In this document: positions 58,520 through 64,000 of the stretch, piece after piece | How the letters are laid out: the number at the start of each line of letters is the position of its first letter | Numbering within the stretch: the stretch's first letter is position 1 | Assembly: GCF_001902635.1 (NCBI RefSeq) | Contig: NZ_MJAO01000026.1 | Coordinates: 1-64,000 of the forward strand | DNA from: Serratia marcescens | GTDB taxonomy: Bacteria > Pseudomonadota > Gammaproteobacteria > Enterobacterales > Enterobacteriaceae | DNA: 64,000 nt | Direction: 5' to 3' | Notes under the pieces: generated by a model | The model's database searches: none | The model's input: the letters and a program-made list of their open reading frames with translations, nothing else | What the model was told of the DNA's origin: nothing | Position numbers and translations under genes: made by a program

Positions 58520-59461
58520 ATGAGCGTAATCGGAATCGAAAAACTGGAATTTGGCGTCGAAGATCTGTCAACCTGCGAAAAATTCATGCAAGACTTCGGC
58601 CTGCAGCCCGCCACGCAACATTGGGGCGAACCGCAACGCGAATTCACTACCCTGAGCGGGGCGCGGGTCGTCCTGCACCCGTTGCAAAGCGCGGCGCTGC
58701 CTGCGGCGTTTGAAGGCGGTTCTACCCTGCGCCGCATGACCTGGGGCGTGGCCTCGCCCGCCGATCTGGCGCGCCTGCAGCCGCGTTTGGCGTTGATGCC
58801 CGGCTTTCGTCAGGTGGGTGAAGAGCTGGAGTGCCTCGATCCCAACGGCATGACGCTGCGCTTCGTCGTCAGCCGCCAGCAGGCGGTCGAGGTGCCGGTC
58901 ACGCCAATCAACCAATGGGGCGACGTGCGCCGCATCGATCAACCCAGCCCGGTGTATGCGCAGGCGCAGCCGATCAACATCGGCCACGTGGTGTTCTTCG
59001 TTGACGATCTGGCGGCGACCGAGCGTTTCTACCGCGAGCTGTTGGATTTCCAGGTTTCCGATCGCTATATCGATCGCGCCGTCTTCCTGCGCACCCAGGC
59101 GCGCGGTGGCCACCATAACCTGTTCTTGCTGAAGCTGCCGAACCGCCCGCGGGGCCTGAATCATGTGGCATTCACCGTGCGCGATATCCACGAAGTGATC
59201 GGCGGCGGCATCGCCATGAACAAGGAGAAGTGGAGCACCTTTATCGGCCCCGGCCGCCACCCGATCTCCTCGGCCTATTTCTGGTACGTCAACAGCCCGA
59301 CCGGCGGCGCGTTTGAGTATTACACCAACGACGATTATCTGACGGAAAACTGGCAGCCGCGTGAGCTGGAGCACTCGTTGGTCTCCTTCACCGAATGGGC
59401 GGTGGAAGGCGGCATCGATCACGACACGCGCCGCCAGCATAAAAAGGCGGAGGCGTTATGA
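58520..59461 (+). CDS. Two-domain extradiol (VOC) ring-cleavage dioxygenase
   Basis: A 313-residue type I extradiol dioxygenase with two vicinal-oxygen-chelate domains. The metal ligands in the C-terminal domain are H156 (NIGHVVFF), H215 (GLNHVAFT) and E266 (GAFEYYTND), spaced as in BphC-type enzymes. It should open a catechol ring next to the hydroxyl groups (meta cleavage). It overlaps the reductase gene by four bases. Confidence 0.9.
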   Translation: MSVIGIEKLEFGVEDLSTCEKFMQDFGLQPATQHWGEPQREFTTLSGARVVLHPLQSAALPAAFEGGSTLRRMTWGVASPADLARLQPRLALMPGFRQVGEELECLDPNGMTLRFVVSRQQAVEVPVTPINQWGDVRRIDQPSPVYAQAQPINIGHVVFFVDDLAATERFYRELLDFQVSDRYIDRAVFLRTQARGGHHNLFLLKLPNRPRGLNHVAFTVRDIHEVIGGGIAMNKEKWSTFIGPGRHPISSAYFWYVNSPTGGAFEYYTNDDYLTENWQPRELEHSLVSFTEWAVEGGIDHDTRRQHKKAEAL

Positions 59462-60669
59462 ACCGGCCGGAACACGCGGGCATCGTCATCGTCGGCGGCG
59501 GCCAGGCCGGCGGCTGGGCGGCTAAGACGCTGCGTGACCGCGGTTACCGCGGCCGGCTGACGGTGGTCAGCGACGAACCCTACGATTTTTACGAGCGGCC
59601 GCCGCTGTCGAAAGCGGCGCTGCTGGATGCCGCCGCCCCCCTTAGCCGGTTGTTCAGCGAGCAGGCGGTGGCGGAGCTGAATATCGACTGGCGCCGCCCG
59701 CTGCGCGCCGAGTCCATCGATGCAGAACAGCAAATCGTCACGCTCAGCGACGGGCAGCGGCTGCAGTTCGAACAGTTGCTGATCGCCACCGGCGGGCGGC
59801 CGCGTTTGCCGGGCGCCGCCTGGGCGCAGCACCCGCGCGTGATGACGCTGCGTTCCTGGGACGATGCGGCCCGGTTGCGGCAGGCTCTACAGGGCTGTCG
59901 CCGCCTGGCGATCGTCGGCGGCGGTTGGATCGGGCTGGAGATCGCCGCTTCCGCGCGGCGTCTCGGCGTCGAGGTGACGGTGTTTGAACGCCAGCCCGCG
60001 CTGTGCATGCGCAGCGTCGGCACCGACGTCTCACAGGCGTTACTCGAACTGCATCGTCAGCAGGGTGTCACGGTGCTGTGCGGCTGCGGCGAGATTACGT
60101 TGGCAGATCGCGACGGTGCCGCCTGGATCGGCAGCGCAGTCAGCGATCCGCAGGCATTCGACTTGGTGGTGGTAGGGATCGGCGTCGAGCTGAATCTCGA
60201 ACTGGCGCGCAGCGCCGGGTTGGCGATCGAGTCCGGCATCGTGGTTGACGGCCAGGGGCGCACCAGCCATCCGGCGATTTTCGCCGCCGGCGACGTGGCG
60301 CGCCACCCGACGCTCGGCCTGTGCCTGCAGTCCTGGGCCTACGCGCAAAATCAGGCCATCAGCACCGCCTGTGCGATGCTCGACGCCTTCGCCGCCCCGT
60401 ATGACGACGTGGCCTGGCTCTGGTCGGATCAATACGACGCCAATATTCAGATCCTCGGCGTACCGAGCGGCGGCGTGCACCAAGTGGTGCGCCGCACGCC
60501 GCAGTCGCAGGTGTTCTTCACGCTGAACGCCGATCGGCAGCTGGTGCAGATGGTGGCGTTCAACGACGCGCGCACCATCAAGCTCGGCAAGCGTTGGCTG
60601 GCGAGTGGCCGGGTGCTGGATCCGCAGCAGTTGGCGGATGCGGAGTTTTCTTTGATGGCGTTGAAATAA
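59458..60669 (+). CDS. FAD-dependent ferredoxin reductase of the oxygenase system
   Basis: A 403-residue reductase of the BphG/putidaredoxin reductase type. The FAD motif is IVGGGQAGGWAAK, the NADH motif IVGGGWIGLEIAAS, and the second FAD motif is IFAAGDVAR. It transfers electrons from NAD(P)H to the Rieske ferredoxin. With the ferredoxin and alpha subunit it makes a complete three-component system within one operon. Confidence 0.93.
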   Translation: MNRPEHAGIVIVGGGQAGGWAAKTLRDRGYRGRLTVVSDEPYDFYERPPLSKAALLDAAAPLSRLFSEQAVAELNIDWRRPLRAESIDAEQQIVTLSDGQRLQFEQLLIATGGRPRLPGAAWAQHPRVMTLRSWDDAARLRQALQGCRRLAIVGGGWIGLEIAASARRLGVEVTVFERQPALCMRSVGTDVSQALLELHRQQGVTVLCGCGEITLADRDGAAWIGSAVSDPQAFDLVVVGIGVELNLELARSAGLAIESGIVVDGQGRTSHPAIFAAGDVARHPTLGLCLQSWAYAQNQAISTACAMLDAFAAPYDDVAWLWSDQYDANIQILGVPSGGVHQVVRRTPQSQVFFTLNADRQLVQMVAFNDARTIKLGKRWLASGRVLDPQQLADAEFSLMALK

Positions 60670-60692
60670 CGCCCGAACCTCGGGAGCGTTTT

Positions 60693-61949
60693 ATGACTAC
60701 GCAAGACATTGACGCCCGCGCTGGACGGGCGGGGGAAGCCGTTGCCGAAAATCCGCAGCAGCGGGTGCGCTGGTCGGTGCCGATCGCGCTGTTCGCCTGC
60801 GTGCTGCTGGCGTTTTTCGACAAGATCAGCATCGCGGCGCTGTTTTCCGACGCCGAGTTTCAGCAGGCGTTAGGGATCGGTTTCGACCCGGCGCGGCTGG
60901 GCTTGCTGATGAGCGCATTTCTGTTCTCCTACGGCATCTCCTCGATGCTGCTCAGCGGCATCGGCGACCGGCTTAACCCGGTAAAAGTATTGATTGGCAT
61001 GATGGTGGTGTGGGCTGTGTTGATGGTGTTGATGGGGTTGGTGCGTTCCTATCACGCCATGATGACGCTGCGCATTCTGCTCGGTATCGCCGAAGGGCCG
61101 CTGCTGCCGATGGCCTACGCCATTATTCGTCAGGCCTTCCCGCCGCAGTTACAGGCGCGGGCCACCATGCTGTGGCTGCTCGGCACGCCGCTGGGCGCCG
61201 CCCTCGGTTTCCCGGTCACCCTGTACATTCTCAATAACTTCGACTGGCAGGCCACCTTCTTCTTTATGGCGTTGCTGACGCTGCCGGTGATGCTGTTGGT
61301 GCTGTTCGGCATGCGTCACTTGAATGTCGCGCGCCCGGCGGCGGCAACCAAGCCGGCGGTTTCCGAGCGTAAACAGCATCGCCGCGAGCTGCTGCGCAAC
61401 CCGCATTTCTGGATGATTTGCCTGTTCAATATCGCCTTCCTGACCTACCTGTGGGGTATGAACGGCTGGTTGCCGAGCTATCTGATCAAGGGCAAAGGCA
61501 TCCATCTGGAACATGCCGGTTATCTCTCTTCGCTGCCGTTCATCGCCATGCTGCTCGGCGAAGTGTTGGGCGCCTGGCTGTCGGACAAACTGGATCGGCG
61601 CGCGCTGGCCTGCTTCCTGTCGCTGTGCGGTGCCGGTCTCGGGCTGGCGGTGGTACTGCATCTGCAGGGCACTTACAGCGTGATCGCCGCGATGGCCTTC
61701 AGCACCTTTATGTGGGGCGCCGGCGCCCCGAATATTTTCGCGCTGTTGGCGAAGGCGACCAGCAGCAAAGTCAGCGCCACCGCCGGCGGCATCTTCAACG
61801 GGTTGGGCAATTTTGCCGGCGCGCTGGCGCCGGTGCTGATGGGGGCGTTGATCGCCGCCACCGGCAATATGGATAACGGCCTGCTGTTCCTGGTGGTGAT
61901 GGCGTTCGTCGGCTGCCTCATTCTGCTGCCGTTGCTGAGAAAGTACTGA
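60693..61949 (+). CDS. MFS transporter, second in the cluster
   Basis: A 418-residue major facilitator of the anion:cation symporter group with about twelve helices. It shares the middle pattern with the divergent MFS gene (LTYLWGMNGWLPSYL here, LSYLWGSSAWLPAYL there). The N-terminus has a hydrophilic lead of about 30 residues. It may import the aromatic substrate or a related acid. The ATG at 60693 follows GGGAG; upstream in-frame codons lie in the reductase gene. Confidence 0.88.
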   Translation: MTTQDIDARAGRAGEAVAENPQQRVRWSVPIALFACVLLAFFDKISIAALFSDAEFQQALGIGFDPARLGLLMSAFLFSYGISSMLLSGIGDRLNPVKVLIGMMVVWAVLMVLMGLVRSYHAMMTLRILLGIAEGPLLPMAYAIIRQAFPPQLQARATMLWLLGTPLGAALGFPVTLYILNNFDWQATFFFMALLTLPVMLLVLFGMRHLNVARPAAATKPAVSERKQHRRELLRNPHFWMICLFNIAFLTYLWGMNGWLPSYLIKGKGIHLEHAGYLSSLPFIAMLLGEVLGAWLSDKLDRRALACFLSLCGAGLGLAVVLHLQGTYSVIAAMAFSTFMWGAGAPNIFALLAKATSSKVSATAGGIFNGLGNFAGALAPVLMGALIAATGNMDNGLLFLVVMAFVGCLILLPLLRKY

Positions 61950-61981
61950 TTAATCAATCGATTAAAAAGAGGAGTGACAAC

Positions 61982-62506
61982 ATGTCTCAGGTTGAGAACA
62001 AAGCCGGCGTCAAGCCGCAGGATCTGTCGATGGAAAACTGGGTAGAGTCGCGCATCGCTCGCTTCGAAGGCCGTAAATACGACTGGAACGCGCTGAAATT
62101 CCAGGCCGACTTCGACCCGAAATACCGCCGCGCGCAGATGCGCTATATCGGCACTGGCGCCACCGGCGTGGCCAGCGACGCCAACACCATTCCGGCGGGC
62201 AACTTCACCTTCTCCACCATGGTGCTGCCGTCGAAATGCGAGGGGCCGCTGCACCTGCATGACGACGTGGAAGAAGTGTTCTTCATGCTGAAAGGCAGCA
62301 TCACGCTGATGATTCAGGATGGGGAAGAGTATTACGAGACCAAGCTGAAAGAGCGCGATCTGATCTCGGTGCCGGCGGGGGTATATCGCGGCCTGTTCAA
62401 CCACGGCGAGGAAGAGGCGTTGATGTGCGTGATGCTCGGCACCGCCAAGCCGGAGATCCCGACCTATCCGGCGGATCACCCGTTGTCCAAAGTGAAGCGT
62501 AGCTGA
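61982..62506 (+). CDS. Cupin-domain protein
   Basis: A 174-residue single-cupin protein. The metal-binding motif HLHDDVEEVF (H91, H93, E97 or E98) and a later H141 in FNHGEEE are present, so it probably binds a divalent metal. It could be a small dioxygenase, isomerase or ligand-binding protein for the pathway. It ends in TGA, sharing one base with the hydrolase ATG. Exact activity unknown. Confidence 0.82.
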   Translation: MSQVENKAGVKPQDLSMENWVESRIARFEGRKYDWNALKFQADFDPKYRRAQMRYIGTGATGVASDANTIPAGNFTFSTMVLPSKCEGPLHLHDDVEEVFFMLKGSITLMIQDGEEYYETKLKERDLISVPAGVYRGLFNHGEEEALMCVMLGTAKPEIPTYPADHPLSKVKRS

Positions 62507-63324
62507 TGAACGTCCTGGCGCAACGCCAACGGGCGCGCTGCGGGGCGTACACCCTGAGCTGGCGCGAGGCCGGGCAGGGGCGGCCGGTGGTGTTGCTGCA
62601 CGGCATCAGCTCCGGATCCGCCTCGTGGATCAAGCAGTTCAACGATAGCGGCCTGACTGACGGCCACCGTCTGTTGGCGTGGGACGCGCCGGGTTATGGC
62701 GGCAGTCTGCCATTGGCGGATCCGCAGGCCGATGCCGCCGGTTATGCGGCGGCGTTGGCGGCGCTGATTGATGAGCTGCAGCTGGCGCAGCCGCTGATCG
62801 TCGGCCATTCGCTGGGGGCGCTGATCGGCAGCGCCTATGCCGCCGGCTATCCGGATGGGCTATGCGGGCTGGTGTTGGCGGATCCGGCGCAGGGCTATGC
62901 CACGGCGCCGGAGGAAAAACGTCGGCAGGTGTATGGCCAACGCCAACAGATGATAGAGACGCTGGGGCCAGCCGGCTACGGCGAGCAGCGGGCGGCGGCA
63001 TTGCTGCGTGAAGGGGCGGATCCGCAGGACATCGCCTGGGTGCGCAACGGCATGCAGCAGCTCGATCCCGACGGTTTTCTTAGTGCCGCCTGGATGCTGG
63101 CCAATGACGACATCGGCCGCTATCTGGCCCGCTATCGCGGCCCGCTGGAGGTGTGGTGCGGTGAACAGGATCGCATTACGCCGCCGGAGAAGGTGGCCGA
63201 GCTGGCGCGTGAGCAGGACGCTGCGTTGCGCCTGATCGCTGCCGCCGGCCATGCCAGCTACCTCGATGCGCCGGCATGTTTCAACCGCTATCTGCGGGAC
63301 TTTACGGGAGCAATCCAACGATGA
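62506..63324 (+). CDS. Alpha/beta hydrolase, possible meta-cleavage product hydrolase
   Basis: A 272-residue alpha/beta hydrolase. The oxyanion region is LLHGISSG, the nucleophile S102 lies in VGHSLGA, an acidic residue in EQDRITPPE and the histidine H249 in AGHASYL complete the triad. In meta-cleavage pathways such enzymes (BphD, MhpC type) hydrolyse the ring-opened product. Esterase activity on the parent compound is an alternative. It overlaps the next gene by four bases. Confidence 0.87.
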   Translation: MNVLAQRQRARCGAYTLSWREAGQGRPVVLLHGISSGSASWIKQFNDSGLTDGHRLLAWDAPGYGGSLPLADPQADAAGYAAALAALIDELQLAQPLIVGHSLGALIGSAYAAGYPDGLCGLVLADPAQGYATAPEEKRRQVYGQRQQMIETLGPAGYGEQRAAALLREGADPQDIAWVRNGMQQLDPDGFLSAAWMLANDDIGRYLARYRGPLEVWCGEQDRITPPEKVAELAREQDAALRLIAAAGHASYLDAPACFNRYLRDFTGAIQR

Positions 63325-64000
63325 ATTTTCAGCTTGAGAATCGGGTGGCGGTGGTGACCGGCGGCTCGTCGGGCATCGGTTTCGAAACCCTGAAGCTGCT
63401 GCTGGCCGAAGGGGCGAAGGTGGCATTCTGCGGCCGCGATCCGGACAAACTGGCCGGCGCGGAGGCCAGCCTGCGGGCGGACTTTCCGCAGGCGGAGATC
63501 CTGGCACTGCGCTGTGACGTACTGGACGCGCAGCAGGTGGCGCAGTTCGCCGCCCAGGTGACGGCGCGTTTCGGCGGCGTAGATCTGCTGATCAACAACG
63601 CCGGCCAGGGCTTCGTCGCCCATTTTGACCAGACGCCGCGCGAAGCCTGGCTGCATGAAGCCGAGCTGAAGCTGTTCGGCGTGATCAACCCGGTGCAGGC
63701 GTTTTTACCGGCGCTGGAACGTTCGGAGATCGCGTCGATCACCTGCGTGAACTCGCTGTTGGCGCTGCAGCCGGAAGAACACATGATCGCCACCTCGGCG
63801 GCGCGCGCCGCGTTGCTCAACATGACGCTGACGCTATCGAAAGAGCTGGTGGACAAAGGCATTCGCGTTAACTCGATCTTGCTGGGGATGGTGGAGTCGG
63901 GCCAATGGCGCCGCCGTTTCGACGACCGCAGCGATAAAGATCAAAGCTGGGAGCAGTGGACGGCGGCGATCGCCGAACGGCGCGGCATCCCGATGAAGCG
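63321..64000 (+). CDS. SDR-family protein lacking catalytic Tyr/Lys, cut by the window end
   Basis: The first 226 residues of a short-chain dehydrogenase-like protein. The nucleotide motif TGGSSGIG and the NNAG motif are intact. At the catalytic position, where YSASKAAL is usual, it reads TSAARAAL, so Tyr is replaced by Thr158 and Lys by Arg162. Either it is not a normal dehydrogenase or it uses other residues. It is coupled to the hydrolase by an ATGA overlap. The C-terminus lies outside the window. Confidence 0.85.
   Translation, partial: MNFQLENRVAVVTGGSSGIGFETLKLLLAEGAKVAFCGRDPDKLAGAEASLRADFPQAEILALRCDVLDAQQVAQFAAQVTARFGGVDLLINNAGQGFVAHFDQTPREAWLHEAELKLFGVINPVQAFLPALERSEIASITCVNSLLALQPEEHMIATSAARAALLNMTLTLSKELVDKGIRVNSILLGMVESGQWRRRFDDRSDKDQSWEQWTAAIAERRGIPMK

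Overview
The window looks like a chromosomal segment of a Serratia species, most probably of the S. marcescens group. It has high GC, proteins very close to their Escherichia coli counterparts, E. coli-like gene order over the first 43 kb, and four ERIC-type palindromic repeats. The species call is inference from protein similarity and gene order as I remember them; no search was run.

Region 1 (1-43.7 kb) is a core block in the E. coli order: aroP, pdhR-aceE-aceF-lpd (pyruvate dehydrogenase), acnB, yacL, speE-speD (spermidine synthesis), yacC, cueO, hpt, can, yadGH, a polysaccharide deacetylase, panBCD (pantothenate), folK-pcnB-gluQ-dksA, sfsA-thpR, hrpB, mrcB and fhuACDB (hydroxamate siderophore uptake). 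Differences from E. coli are a qseBC two-component system between panB and folK, no gcd between cueO and hpt, and a small exported DUF1471-like protein after acnB. pcnB appears to keep the rare AUU start codon known from E. coli, which adds 77 residues to the ATG-initiated frame.

Region 2 (43.7-53.5 kb) is metK, yqgB-speA, an operon for exported methionine sulfoxide reductases (msrB, a DipZ-like thiol-disulfide protein, msrA) and speB. It is flanked on both sides, in direct orientation, by two near-identical copies of a Hok/Sok type I toxin-antitoxin locus. Each copy has a 51-residue Hok toxin frame, a mok-like leader frame, a minus-strand Sok RNA with promoter and terminator, a foldback pairing between the 5' and 3' ends of the mRNA, and a 3' hairpin with paired substitutions. 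The copies sit where gene order departs from E. coli.

Region 3 (53.5-64.0 kb, cut by the window end) is an accessory catabolic cluster. A divergent MFS transporter faces a tightly coupled operon with a Rieske ferredoxin, a small unknown protein, a Rieske oxygenase alpha subunit, an SDR dehydrogenase, an IclR regulator, a two-domain extradiol (VOC) dioxygenase, an FAD ferredoxin reductase, a second MFS transporter, a cupin, an alpha/beta hydrolase and a second, partial SDR that lacks the usual Tyr/Lys pair. Together these form a plausible ring-hydroxylation, dehydrogenation, meta-cleavage and hydrolysis route for an aromatic compound whose identity I cannot give. GAAAC/GTTTC half-sites overlap and follow the predicted operon promoter.
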